A stretch of DNA of 64,000 bases from Microvirga terrestris (GTDB taxonomy: Bacteria; Pseudomonadota; Alphaproteobacteria; Rhizobiales; Beijerinckiaceae). The DNA lies in assembly GCF_015694425.1 (NCBI RefSeq), contig NZ_JADQDN010000007.1, positions 109,226 to 173,225 of the forward strand, read 5' to 3'. Position numbers and translations under genes: made by a program. Positions 47,582 to 56,149 of this stretch are shown here, one piece after another. Position 1 is the first letter of the stretch. Each line of letters begins with the position of its first letter. The notes under the pieces were generated by a model. That model searched no databases. It was not told where the DNA came from and saw only the letters and a program-made list of their open reading frames with translations.

Positions 47582-47887
47582 CTATAGCCGGCTGATCAAC
47601 CGGTTATAGAGCGGCACAAACAGGGTAGTTGTGACCCAGGCGGTGACGGCGCTGCCGATGATTCCTTCTGCAAAGGTGCGCAGGACATTGTCAGGCTGGT
47701 TCGCAAACATCCCGATCCACCCGTGAGCTAAGCCTGCCGCCGGCCAGACAAGCGCCACCAGGTAGCAGAGGATGAACAGACCCACGAGGGTTGTGGTCAG
47801 CGCCCATCCAGCTGCCATCAGGTTCATCGGAGAAGTCCAGCGCGTCTCGGCAGTCGGGACCGTGTTCTGAAATGTTGAAGTGGACAT
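47582..47887 (-). CDS. Two-helix membrane protein (DUF5676/DUF2798-like)
   Basis: A 101-residue protein with two or three hydrophobic stretches (MAAGWALTTTLVGLFILCYLVALVW, FAEGIIGSAVTAWVTTTLFVPLYNRL). The end pattern W-x-T-T-x-L-F-V-P-L-Y-N resembles DUF5676/DUF2798 membrane proteins of metal-resistance loci. ATG 47887 has an excellent GAGGAGG site. It is convergent with the DUF2933-like gene (two-base gap). Confidence 0.65.
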   Translation of the reverse strand: MSTSTFQNTVPTAETRWTSPMNLMAAGWALTTTLVGLFILCYLVALVWPAAGLAHGWIGMFANQPDNVLRTFAEGIIGSAVTAWVTTTLFVPLYNRLISRL

Positions 47888-48010
47888 GAGTGCCTCCTCA
47901 AATTCCAACTTCCATGCGCGAATTATGCGCTCTTTCCGTCCCGCTAACATCATGAAATTGCAACTTTTCAAGGCTGGCCGAAGATTTCTGAAGATCTAGA
48001 CAATAACCAC

Positions 48011-48033
48011 TTGACTTTCCCACGATGGAAAGG
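48011..48033 (+). promoter_or_regulatory. CueR-type copper operator upstream of copZ-like gene
   Basis: TTGAC is followed by the dyad CTTTCC-CACGAT-GGAAAG, close to known CueR sites. It is about 43 bp upstream of ATG 48076. Confidence 0.75.
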
Positions 48034-48075
48034 TGCACGGTTCGGCCATCATCCGATCCAACTGGAGTTCGTCTC

Positions 48076-48333
48076 ATGTGTGGATGCAGCACCCATCAGT
48101 CCCAGACCAGCAAAGCTGTCGATCACGATCCGAGCGCCCTTGCTCTCAAGGTCGAAGACATGGCCTGCGGCCATTGCGCGAGCGCCATCACCAAGGCCAT
48201 CGAAGTTGGCTTGCCGGGAGTCAAGGTCGAGGCCGATCTGGCATCGAAGAGCGTTCTTGTTCGGGGCGCCGCCGATTTGTCCAAGGTCAAGGCCCTGGTC
48301 ACCGAAGCCGGCTACACCCCAAGCGTTGCTTGA
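48076..48333 (+). CDS. Heavy-metal-associated domain protein (CopZ-like copper chaperone)
   Basis: An 85-residue cytosolic metal chaperone. Residues 20-85 form the HMA ferredoxin fold (ALKVEDMACGHCASAITKAIE, with the CxxC written ACGHC). An additional N-terminal MCGCSTHQ could add a second thiol site. It should pass Cu(I) to the pump at 44892..47258, whose own N-terminus has no HMA domain. ATG 48076 is chosen over the open frame from 48025, which overlaps the operator. Confidence 0.85.
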   Translation: MCGCSTHQSQTSKAVDHDPSALALKVEDMACGHCASAITKAIEVGLPGVKVEADLASKSVLVRGAADLSKVKALVTEAGYTPSVA

Positions 48334-48520
48334 GTCCGTCTCGGGCGGTATAGCACTACCCGACTTATTCCTCAGCCGCAGGTTAGCAGACATGGTGGGA
48401 ACCGTGGTGCTGAGATTGGCGCGTGCTCGGAAGCCCTCACATTAGCCATCTCATTCGTTGAGGAACCCTCTGGAAACCTGACGGCTGTCGGGTAGTTTAC
48501 CACCCCATAGGAGTGATTCG

Positions 48521-48976
48521 TTGAACGCTGCCTGGATCCGCTGTCGTCGTCTTGTCGCAAGCCTCATGCTCGTGGCTATGGCGTCGTTTGTGCTTCACAG
48601 CGGGGCTATGGCAGGCTTGCACCAACATGGACCAGACCCTGCCAACTGCGATAAAGCGGCCTCAGCGGAGCATATCCACAAGGCTGCCGCCAAGGCTGCA
48701 GCCGTCGACAGAGCCCATGATCATGACGACGGCATTACCCATCATACTCAGACGACTCCGGCAGATGAGGTTTCATCGGCCGACACGAAGACTGACCTGA
48801 GCGCAAGAGCACCATGTTGCGCTAGTGTCTGTGCCATCGTTCTGACAAGCTTCAATTCGGCAGCGATCTCCGCACCTATTATGGCTGTCGCGATGCTTCC
48901 TCCGGAGAGCCAGCGCTCTTCCGGCATTGATCCTAGCGGCCTAAGGCGCCCACCGCGAACCACCGACATCGTATAA
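48521..48976 (+). CDS. Periplasmic His-rich hypothetical protein of metal island
   Basis: A 151-residue protein with TTG start and an AGGAGTG ribosome site. A signal peptide (residues 10-32, VASLMLVAMASFVLHSGAMAG) is followed by a His-rich region (LHQHGPDPANC, RAHDHDDGITHHTQ). A second hydrophobic part contains APCCASVCAIVL. It resembles the small DUF2946-like proteins next to copper efflux systems, a loose match. It could bind metal in the periplasm. Followed 63 bp later by the CusB-like gene. Confidence 0.6.
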   Translation: MNAAWIRCRRLVASLMLVAMASFVLHSGAMAGLHQHGPDPANCDKAASAEHIHKAAAKAAAVDRAHDHDDGITHHTQTTPADEVSSADTKTDLSARAPCCASVCAIVLTSFNSAAISAPIMAVAMLPPESQRSSGIDPSGLRRPPRTTDIV

Positions 48977-49039
48977 ACGAGCGACCGGCTTAAAGCCGCG
49001 TCGCTTCCGACGACGTGCTTTTAATCCGGGGCTTTCCCA

Positions 49040-50761
49040 ATGTTGATTATTCCAAATGGCGTTCTGCGCCGCATCCAGGTCGTTCTGACCGGCCTGGGTT
49101 TATTGACCGTTATTGCTACTGCCGCGCTTGCTCATAAAGGGCATGACCATGGCGCCCCGCCTCCGTCGGCGGTGACCACTTCAAATCCGCGTGTGGCCGC
49201 TCAATCCGATGCCTATGAACTCGTCGGCATTCTTCGTGGCGAACGCCTTGGGTTATACCTTGATCGTTTCGCCTCGAATGAACCTGTTACTGATGCCAAG
49301 ATCGTCATCACTGTCGGAGGCGACCAGGATATTCAAGCGGAACCGGGATCAAATGGCGTCTATACGGTAGCATCGCCCAAATTCAGCGGAGAAGGCCCCC
49401 TCGAACTGATCTTCGCGGTAACGGCACCGGGTGGCGATGATTTGCTGATCGGGACACTGCAGCTTCCTGCCAAGACAATGACGGCGGCATCTGCTCCGGC
49501 CCGATCCTTGCCTCTGCAGGAGCTGCGGGGTTCCACAGCCTTTCGTGTGGGCAATCTCGAGATCGTTTCTCCTTTCGTGATTGCGGGAGTCTCGCTTGTG
49601 CTTGGCCTCCTGATTGGTCTTGCGGCCCGCAGCCGTAGGAAGCTGGTTCCTTTCGCGGGTTTAGCTGTCCTGGTGCTTGTCGTCTCCACGGCCTACGCAT
49701 TCGCGCATGAGGACCTTGATCATGGTGCGGATGCCGCCAGGGCGGCACACCCGGCAGCCGATATTCCGCGCCGCCTGCCTGACGGGACCGTGTTCGTGCC
49801 CAAGCCCAGCCAGCGTTTGCTCAGCGTGCGAACCACGATCACGAAGACTGAGGAAGCGCAAAAGGCCGTGAACCTGATTGGGCGGATCATCCCCGACCCC
49901 AACAGATCGGGTTTGGTCCAAAGCATCAACGGCGGACGTATCATGGCGTCGAAGGACGGCCTTCCGCGCCTTGGGAAGGAGGTCAAGAAGGGTGATGTGC
50001 TTGCCTTCATCGAACAAGCGGTCGGCCAGGCGGACCGGACAACATTGTCCGAGCGCGTCGGTGAGATCGAACAGGAGATCGCCGTCGCCGAGACCAAGCT
50101 CAAGCGCGTGCGCCAGCTTTCGGATCGCGGCGTTGCCCCGCCGAGCCAGGTCGCCGACGCCGAGATCGAGCTGGAGGGGCTGCGCCGCCGTCGCGAGATC
50201 GTGCGCCAGACACGGATCGAGTCCGAGGTCTTACGTGCCCCCATCGACGGCACCATTGCCGCCGCGCGGGTGGTCCCCGGCCAAGTGGTCGCCTCCCAGG
50301 ACATCGTCTTCCAGATCGTCGACCCGAAGGGTCTCTGGGTCGAGGCGCTCGTCTACGGCGAGATCGATCCCGCCAAGGTCACCGGGGCCAGCGCCGCGGC
50401 CGTGGACGGCGCGCGCCTGAAGCTCGCCTTCCAGGGCTTCAGCAAGGCGATGCAGCAGCAGGCCACCGTGGTGCAGTTCGCCGTCGAGAACCCGCCGGGC
50501 AACCTGTCAGTCGGCTCGCCGGTCACGGTCTTCGCGCAGAACGGGACCTCCGTCAGGGATATCATCATGCCCAGGGATGCGGTCGTGCGCGGCGCCAACG
50601 GCGAGGCGGTGGTGTGGCGCCACACGGATCTGGAGCGCTTCGAGGCACGTCCCGTCCGGACCGAGCCCTTCGACGCCACCCGGCTTGTGATCCGGGCCGG
50701 CGTCGCCGAGGGCGAGCGGATCGTGATCCGCGGCTCCGAGCTCATCAACCAGATCCGGTGA
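49040..50761 (+). CDS. Efflux RND periplasmic adaptor (CusB/CzcB-like) with N-terminal extension
   Basis: A 573-residue adaptor of a heavy-metal RND pump. The signal/anchor (about 10-32) and HKGHDHG are followed by an extra domain, about 40-160, of beta-rich type (VGILRGERLGLYLDRFASNEPVTDAKIVIT). A second hydrophobic pair (about 172-232, ending AFAHEDLDHG) precedes the canonical adaptor: the lipoyl-like GGRIMASKDGLPRLGKEVKKGDVL, a coiled coil (GEIEQEIAVAETKLKRVRQLSDRG), and the barrel/membrane-proximal part to the end. Many CusB proteins lack the first 230 residues. It is coupled to the RND gene (7-bp gap). Confidence 0.85.
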   Translation: MLIIPNGVLRRIQVVLTGLGLLTVIATAALAHKGHDHGAPPPSAVTTSNPRVAAQSDAYELVGILRGERLGLYLDRFASNEPVTDAKIVITVGGDQDIQAEPGSNGVYTVASPKFSGEGPLELIFAVTAPGGDDLLIGTLQLPAKTMTAASAPARSLPLQELRGSTAFRVGNLEIVSPFVIAGVSLVLGLLIGLAARSRRKLVPFAGLAVLVLVVSTAYAFAHEDLDHGADAARAAHPAADIPRRLPDGTVFVPKPSQRLLSVRTTITKTEEAQKAVNLIGRIIPDPNRSGLVQSINGGRIMASKDGLPRLGKEVKKGDVLAFIEQAVGQADRTTLSERVGEIEQEIAVAETKLKRVRQLSDRGVAPPSQVADAEIELEGLRRRREIVRQTRIESEVLRAPIDGTIAAARVVPGQVVASQDIVFQIVDPKGLWVEALVYGEIDPAKVTGASAAAVDGARLKLAFQGFSKAMQQQATVVQFAVENPPGNLSVGSPVTVFAQNGTSVRDIIMPRDAVVRGANGEAVVWRHTDLERFEARPVRTEPFDATRLVIRAGVAEGERIVIRGSELINQIR

Positions 50762-50768
50762 GGGAGCG

Positions 50769-53700
50769 ATGTTCAACTTTCTCGTCAGCAACAGCCTGAA
50801 GAACCGGCTCTTCGTCATCGCGGCGGCGCTTGCGCTTGTCGCCTACGGCTCGTGGATCCTGCCGCGCGTGCCCGTGGACGTGTTCCCCGACCTCAACCGG
50901 CCGACCGTCACCCTGATGACCGAGGCCGAGGGCCTCGCGCCGCAGGAGGTGGAGCAGCTCGTCACCTACCCGCTGGAGACCGCGATGAACGGCATGCCTG
51001 GCGTCACGCGCGTCCGGTCCGTCTCCGGTGTTGGTCTCTCCATCGTCTATGTCGAGTTCGACTGGAGCACGGACATCTACCGCTCGCGCCAGCTAGTGGC
51101 CGAGCGCCTGGCGCTCGTGGGCGAGCAGCTCCCGATCGGCGTCACCCCGCAGATGGGGCCGGTGACCTCGATCATGGGCGAGATCATGCTCGTCGCCGTG
51201 ACCAGCGACACCGTCTCGCTCATGGAAGTGCGCGAGATCGCCGACTTCATTATCCGTCCCCAGCTCCTCACCATCGCGGGCGTCGCCCAGGTGATCCCCA
51301 TCGGCGGCGAGGTCCGGCAGTACCGGATCGTGCCGAACATCGCGGCGCTGCAAGCGCTCGACGTCACCCATGAGCAGATCGAGGCCGCGGTCACCCGCTT
51401 CGGCACCAACACCGGCGGCGGCTTCGTTGACCAGCACGGGCGCGAGTACTTGATCCGCAACGTGGGCATGACCCGGCGCCTGGAGGACCTGCGCAACACG
51501 GTCGTGGTGCACAAGCAGGGCCAGCCCGTCTTCCTGCACCAGGTGGCGCAGGTAGACTTCGCCCCGCGGGTGAAGCGCGGCGACGCCGGCTTCCAAGGCA
51601 AGCCCGCGGTGATCGTGTCAGTCCAGAAGCAGCCAGGCGCCGACACGGTCGGCCTTACCGGCAAGATCGAGGCCGCGCTGGCCGATATCCAGAAGACGCT
51701 ACCGCAGGGTGTGTCCGCTACTAACTTGCAGTTCCGGCAGGCGACCTTCATCGAGACCTCGGTCGACAACGTGAGGCGGGTGCTGCTGGAGGCAGCCGCC
51801 GTCGTCGCGGTGATTCTGATCCTGTTCCTGATGAACGTGCGGGCGACGGTGATTTCCCTCACCGCGATCCCGATCTCGATCCTGGTGACGGTGCTCGTCT
51901 TCAACGCTTTCGGGCTCACCATCAACACCATGACGCTGGGCGGGTTGGCCATCGCCATCGGCGAGCTCGTCGACGACGCCGTGGTCGATGTCGAGAACAT
52001 CCTGCGCCGCCTCAATGAGAACCGGGAACTTCAGGAGCCGCGGCCCGTGCTGGAGGTGATCGCGGCCGCATCCCAGGAGGTCCGCTCCGGCATTGTCTAC
52101 GCCACGATGATCATCATCCTGGTGTTCATCCCGCTCTTCGCCCTCTCCGGCATCGAGGGACGCCTCTTCGCGCCGCTTGGCGTGGCCTACATCGTCTCGA
52201 TCCTGGCCTCGCTCGTCACCTCGATCACCGTGACGCCGGTGCTGGCCTACTACCTGCTCTCCGGGCGGGTGAAGGGCCATGAGCACGACAGCTTCGTGGT
52301 GCGCCACCTCAAGCGCGGCAACGCGGCCTTGCTGCGCTGGGCCTTTGGGCACCGCGGGATCTTGTTCACGACTGTGCTGGCGGGCGTCGGCCTGGCAGCC
52401 TACGGGGCGACGTTGCTGCCGCGGGCCTTCCTGCCGCCGTTCAATGAAGGCACGCTCACGATCAGCCTCGCCTACAACCCCGGCATCGCGCTCGCCGAGA
52501 GCCACCGCCTCGGGCTCGTGGCAGAAGGCTTGATCAAGGACGTGCCCGAGGTGATCTCGGTCGGACGCCGCACCGGCCGCGCCGAGCTCGACGAGCATGC
52601 CGAGGGCGTGCACTCCTCCGAGATCGACGTCGACCTGAAGCGGTCGGAGCGCTCAAAGGATGAGGTCATGAGCGACATCCGCGCCCGCCTGGCCGTCCTG
52701 CCGGCGACGCTCAACGTGGGCCAACCGATCTCGCACCGCCTCGACCACATGCTCTCGGGCGTGCGGGCCGAGATCGCGCTCAAGATTTACGGCGAGGACA
52801 TCGATACCCTGCGCACCCTGGCGGAGGGCCTGCGCGAGCGGCTGTCGAGCGTGGAGGGGCTCGTTGACCTCCAGGTCGAGAAGCAGGTGCGCATCCCTCA
52901 GCTGCGCATCGATGTCGACTACGAGAAGGCCGCGCTCTATGGCCTCACGCCTGCGACGGTGACGCAAGGTTTGGAGACGATGTCGAACGGGCGCACGGTC
53001 TCGCAGATCGTCGAGGGCCACCGCCGCTTCGACGTGGTGATGCGCCTGTCCGACCAGGATCGCTCCACCACCGGCCTCGGCGACCTGCTCATCGCCACGC
53101 CGACCGGCCACGTGCCGCTGCGCATGATTGCGACCGTCGAGGAGACGGACGGGCCCAACCAGGTCCTGCGCGAGAACGGCCAGCGCCGCATCGCGGTCCT
53201 CGGCAACACGGACGGCCAGCGCGACATGGCGGCGATCATCGCCGACATCCGCCGCATCACCGCCAAGACGCAGTGGCCGCGGGGCTATGTCACCCGCCTG
53301 GAGGGTACCTTCCAGGCGCAGGAGGAGGCCACGTTCCGGATCGGGGCGTTGTCGCTCCTGTCACTCGCGATGGTGTTCGTCGTGCTCTACAGCCGCTACC
53401 AGTCACCGGCCCTGGCGCTCATCATCATGGGCAACATCCCGCTGGCCCTTATCGGCAGCGTAATCGCGCTCAACATCGCCGGCCAGCCACTCTCGGTCGC
53501 TTCGATGATCGGCTTCATCACGCTGGCTGGCATCTCGGCCCGCAACGGCATCCTGAAGGTCTCGCACTACATCAACCTCGCGCTCTACGAGGGCGAGCGG
53601 TTCGGCAAGGACCTCGTCATCCGCGGCAGCCTGGAGCGGCTGACCCCGGTGCTGATGACGGCGCTCTCGGCCGGCCTCGCCCTCATCCCGCTGCTGATCG

Positions 53701-53894
53701 GCGCGGACGAGCCGGGACGCGAGATCCTGCATCCCGTGGCGGTGACGATCTTCGGCGGGCTGATCTCGGCGACGCTGATCGACACCTTCCTCACCCCGGT
53801 CCTGTTCCTGACCTTCGGCAAGAAGCCGCTGGAGCGCATCCAAGTTGGCCGCGAAAACCAAGCCGGCGGCCTCAGCCCGGCAGAGGCCTTCTAG
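50769..53894 (+). CDS. Heavy-metal RND efflux pump (CusA/CzcA family)
   Basis: A 1041-residue proton-driven pump, full length for the family. The first helix SLKNRLFVIAAALALVAYGSW and the loop VDVFPDLNRPTVTLMTEAEGLAPQEVEQL are typical. Helix 4, GGLAIAIGELVDDAVVDVENI, holds acidic residues for proton relay, and the second half repeats the fold (LALIIMGNIPLALIGSVIAL). The methionine triad of copper-type CusA was not identified, so copper, silver, zinc or cobalt remain possible. It would join the adaptor upstream and an outer-membrane channel not encoded here. Confidence 0.9.
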   Translation: MFNFLVSNSLKNRLFVIAAALALVAYGSWILPRVPVDVFPDLNRPTVTLMTEAEGLAPQEVEQLVTYPLETAMNGMPGVTRVRSVSGVGLSIVYVEFDWSTDIYRSRQLVAERLALVGEQLPIGVTPQMGPVTSIMGEIMLVAVTSDTVSLMEVREIADFIIRPQLLTIAGVAQVIPIGGEVRQYRIVPNIAALQALDVTHEQIEAAVTRFGTNTGGGFVDQHGREYLIRNVGMTRRLEDLRNTVVVHKQGQPVFLHQVAQVDFAPRVKRGDAGFQGKPAVIVSVQKQPGADTVGLTGKIEAALADIQKTLPQGVSATNLQFRQATFIETSVDNVRRVLLEAAAVVAVILILFLMNVRATVISLTAIPISILVTVLVFNAFGLTINTMTLGGLAIAIGELVDDAVVDVENILRRLNENRELQEPRPVLEVIAAASQEVRSGIVYATMIIILVFIPLFALSGIEGRLFAPLGVAYIVSILASLVTSITVTPVLAYYLLSGRVKGHEHDSFVVRHLKRGNAALLRWAFGHRGILFTTVLAGVGLAAYGATLLPRAFLPPFNEGTLTISLAYNPGIALAESHRLGLVAEGLIKDVPEVISVGRRTGRAELDEHAEGVHSSEIDVDLKRSERSKDEVMSDIRARLAVLPATLNVGQPISHRLDHMLSGVRAEIALKIYGEDIDTLRTLAEGLRERLSSVEGLVDLQVEKQVRIPQLRIDVDYEKAALYGLTPATVTQGLETMSNGRTVSQIVEGHRRFDVVMRLSDQDRSTTGLGDLLIATPTGHVPLRMIATVEETDGPNQVLRENGQRRIAVLGNTDGQRDMAAIIADIRRITAKTQWPRGYVTRLEGTFQAQEEATFRIGALSLLSLAMVFVVLYSRYQSPALALIIMGNIPLALIGSVIALNIAGQPLSVASMIGFITLAGISARNGILKVSHYINLALYEGERFGKDLVIRGSLERLTPVLMTALSAGLALIPLLIGADEPGREILHPVAVTIFGGLISATLIDTFLTPVLFLTFGKKPLERIQVGRENQAGGLSPAEAF

Positions 53895-53913
53895 CCTTTT
53901 CAAGGAGAGTACA

Positions 53914-54288
53914 ATGAAGCATCTCATTCTCGCTCTTGCCGTAACCGGATGGGCTATGTCGGCCAGTTCGCACGAGGTCGCGAAAGGCCCAAATGGCGGT
54001 CCTATCGCCGATAGCTCCGGCCACCACGTCGAGATGGTCGCCAAGGGAAGCGAACTCGTCCTGTTCCTCACGGAGGCTGACGATAAGCCGCTTGCATCCG
54101 TCAACACCAAGAACGCTCGCGCCGTCGTGCAGGATGGAGGCCAGACGGCCACCATCTCGCTTCAGCCCGTCGAGCCCAACAAGCTCGTGGGCAAACTCGC
54201 CCAGCCCCTAGGGGCGGGCGCTCGGGTTGTCTTTTCGGCAACCATGGCTGACGGCCACACCGTCCAAGCCCGCTTTGTCAACAATTGA
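53914..54288 (+). CDS. Small periplasmic protein of metal island
   Basis: A 124-residue protein with a signal peptide (residues 1-18, ALAVTGWAMSASS) and AAGGAGA ribosome site. The mature part HEVAKGPNGGPIADSSGHHVEMVAKGSELVLFLTEADDKPL reads like a beta-sandwich that may bind metal through His residues. Similar proteins follow CusA/CzcA genes in alphaproteobacteria. Function unproven. It is followed 20 bp later by the DUF305 gene. Confidence 0.7.
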   Translation: MKHLILALAVTGWAMSASSHEVAKGPNGGPIADSSGHHVEMVAKGSELVLFLTEADDKPLASVNTKNARAVVQDGGQTATISLQPVEPNKLVGKLAQPLGAGARVVFSATMADGHTVQARFVNN

Positions 54289-54308
54289 TTGGAAAAGGAG
54301 AAACTGCC

Positions 54309-54869
54309 ATGAAGACCTCCATCCTCATCGTTTCCCTTCTTGCTGTGACTGCTCCGGCGCTCGCCCAAGCTCCGGCTGATCATCAGCAACACCACCCAGG
54401 TGGGACAACTTCTCCGCAGACGCAGGCTCAGCCTCAGGCACCTGCTGCACCGGCTCAACCGCAAGGTCAGATGCCGATGGGTCAGATGATGCAAAACATG
54501 CCCGAGCAGTGCCGCGCGATGATGCAGAACATGCCGCAGAATTGCATGAGTATGATGCAAGGCGGCATGATGCAGGGCCAGAGCGCCGCTCCCTCACAAG
54601 CCGCCGGACAGTCCGAGGCGACGAAAGCCTACATGACAGCCATGGACAAGATGCATGCGCCCATGATTCAGGGCATCCAAGATCCAGATCCGGATGTCGC
54701 CTTCGTTAAAGGCATGATTCCGCATCATCAAGGCGCCGTCGATATGGCTAGGGTCGTTCTTCAATACGGTAAGGACGAGCAGACCAAAAAATGGGCCGCT
54801 GACTTGATCCGCGAGCAGGAGCGCGAAATCAAGGAAATGCAGGACTGGCTGAAGAAGAACGGTCAGTAA
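54309..54869 (+). CDS. DUF305 family metal-binding protein (CopM-like)
   Basis: A 186-residue periplasmic protein. The signal peptide ends near residue 20 (APALA). A Gln/Pro linker precedes a Met-rich repeat region (about 55-100), in which MMQNMPEQCRAMMQNMPQNC shows a duplicated MMQNMP-x-x-C unit. The DUF305 domain follows with FVKGMIPHHQGAVDMARVVL. Met and His residues suit Cu(I)/Ag(I) binding. It is the last gene of the metal block, with AAAGGAGA as ribosome site and a strong terminator after it. Confidence 0.85.
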   Translation: MKTSILIVSLLAVTAPALAQAPADHQQHHPGGTTSPQTQAQPQAPAAPAQPQGQMPMGQMMQNMPEQCRAMMQNMPQNCMSMMQGGMMQGQSAAPSQAAGQSEATKAYMTAMDKMHAPMIQGIQDPDPDVAFVKGMIPHHQGAVDMARVVLQYGKDEQTKKWAADLIREQEREIKEMQDWLKKNGQ

Positions 54870-54879
54870 CGCCATTCTC

Positions 54880-54913
54880 AAGGGCGACTTTCGACGAGAT
54901 AGTCGCCCTTTTC
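54880..54913 (+). terminator. Rho-independent terminator closing the metal block
   Basis: A 10-bp stem AAGGGCGACT / AGTCGCCCTT with an 11-base loop, followed by TTTTCG, starting 11 bp after the stop. Confidence 0.85.
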
Positions 54914-55498
54914 GTGGCGGAGGAGGTGACTAGCGGAGGACTCGAGCCCGGAGCTGCATGTCCCGAGCTAACGACCGCCACTTGAGTTTTGTTGTTAGCG
55001 GTTACCCTCGTCATCATCATGGTCGCCGGACCCGCCAGGCATCATGGCACGGCCCGAGCCCATCATGCCACCGGGCATGCTGGTCGACAGGATCCTGGCC
55101 TGGGACGATGAGAAAGCCTTCACCGATCCCTGCTGCTTCATGCGGGGCGTGGTACGGTGCAGCCAAGCTCACGCTCTCGACGGCAGGGTTCAGGTGCAAG
55201 TCAACTAGGTGTCGGGCACGGAAGGCTGGTCGAGGAGGCCGTCCTACAGCTCCATTTGGCGTTGACCCAGGTTCTAGACCGCGTCAATGTCATTAGAGCC
55301 AGGAGCAGGGCGTTGCTGCAAGCATCCAAGCCCTGAGTGCTTATGGTAAGCACTTTGCTCATCCGGAGTGGAAGCTGCTGGGGATTGATGGGACCCTTGT
55401 CCGACGTCACCGCTACGGCCTCAGGAACGGGAAGCGGACATTGCTCGTCCTTCTCACAGGTATCTCCAAACCACCCGTCGCATTCTCGGGAGAAGATC
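54914..55498. other. Degenerate gene-poor stretch
   Basis: About 585 bp. Short plus frames read as protein-like but are not linked: one ends ILAWDDEKAFTDPCCFMRG and another reads RLVEEAVLQLHLALTQVLDRV. They may be parts of a decayed gene. No family was recognised and no promoter identified for the hemerythrin gene. Confidence 0.35.
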
Positions 55499-56038
55499 AT
55501 GAGCCAGGCAATTGACGATCTCAGGCACGAACATGACGCGATCCTCTCGGCCCTGGATATCCTCGACCGGGTCGAAGCGGAAGCACGGCAGGGCACCGTG
55601 GCCGCCGGGGACATTTCCGCGTTCATCGGATTCCTGAAAGAGTTCGTGGACAAATGCCACCACGGCAAGGAGGAGGGGATGCTGTTTCCTGCCTTGGGCA
55701 AGGCAGGAGCATCAGAGCGGGAGGCGTCTGTTCCTGTGTTGCTCTCCGAGCATGAACGGGGGCGGGCCCTCGTCAAAGCGATGGAGGAAGCTAGCAGCCC
55801 TGCGCTCCAGCCCGAGCGGTTCTCTGCAGCGGCAAAGGCCTATTCGCGTCACCTCAGGGCCCACATCGAGAAGGAGAACAAGCTTCTATTCCCTAAGGCT
55901 GAGCAGATCCTAGACGAAGTTAAATTGGATATGCTTCATCGCGCATTCGTGAAGCACGAAGATGAGGTCATTGGGCAGGGACGGCATGAGGAGCTTCATC
56001 ACATGCTTCACTCGCTGAAGGCGAAGTACTTCCACTGA
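55499..56038 (+). CDS. Hemerythrin HHE domain protein
   Basis: A 179-residue four-helix protein with a diiron-type HHE site. Iron ligands are seen in LRHEHDAI, KCHHGKEEGMLF, SEHERGR and SRHLRAHIEKENKLLF. It may bind oxygen or nitric oxide, or sense redox state. ATG 55499 (GGGAGAAG upstream) is chosen over the open frame from 55337. It stands alone on plus, facing the dead efflux operon on minus. Confidence 0.85.
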   Translation: MSQAIDDLRHEHDAILSALDILDRVEAEARQGTVAAGDISAFIGFLKEFVDKCHHGKEEGMLFPALGKAGASEREASVPVLLSEHERGRALVKAMEEASSPALQPERFSAAAKAYSRHLRAHIEKENKLLFPKAEQILDEVKLDMLHRAFVKHEDEVIGQGRHEELHHMLHSLKAKYFH

Positions 56039-56149
56039 TGATCGGTACGCCGAACGTACCGGGGCAGGCTGCAAAGCACCGTAGCGGTGTCATCCAGGCA
56101 CGAGTACATTATCGACTGAAGAGGTTATGCCAACGAACCACGGCAATCA

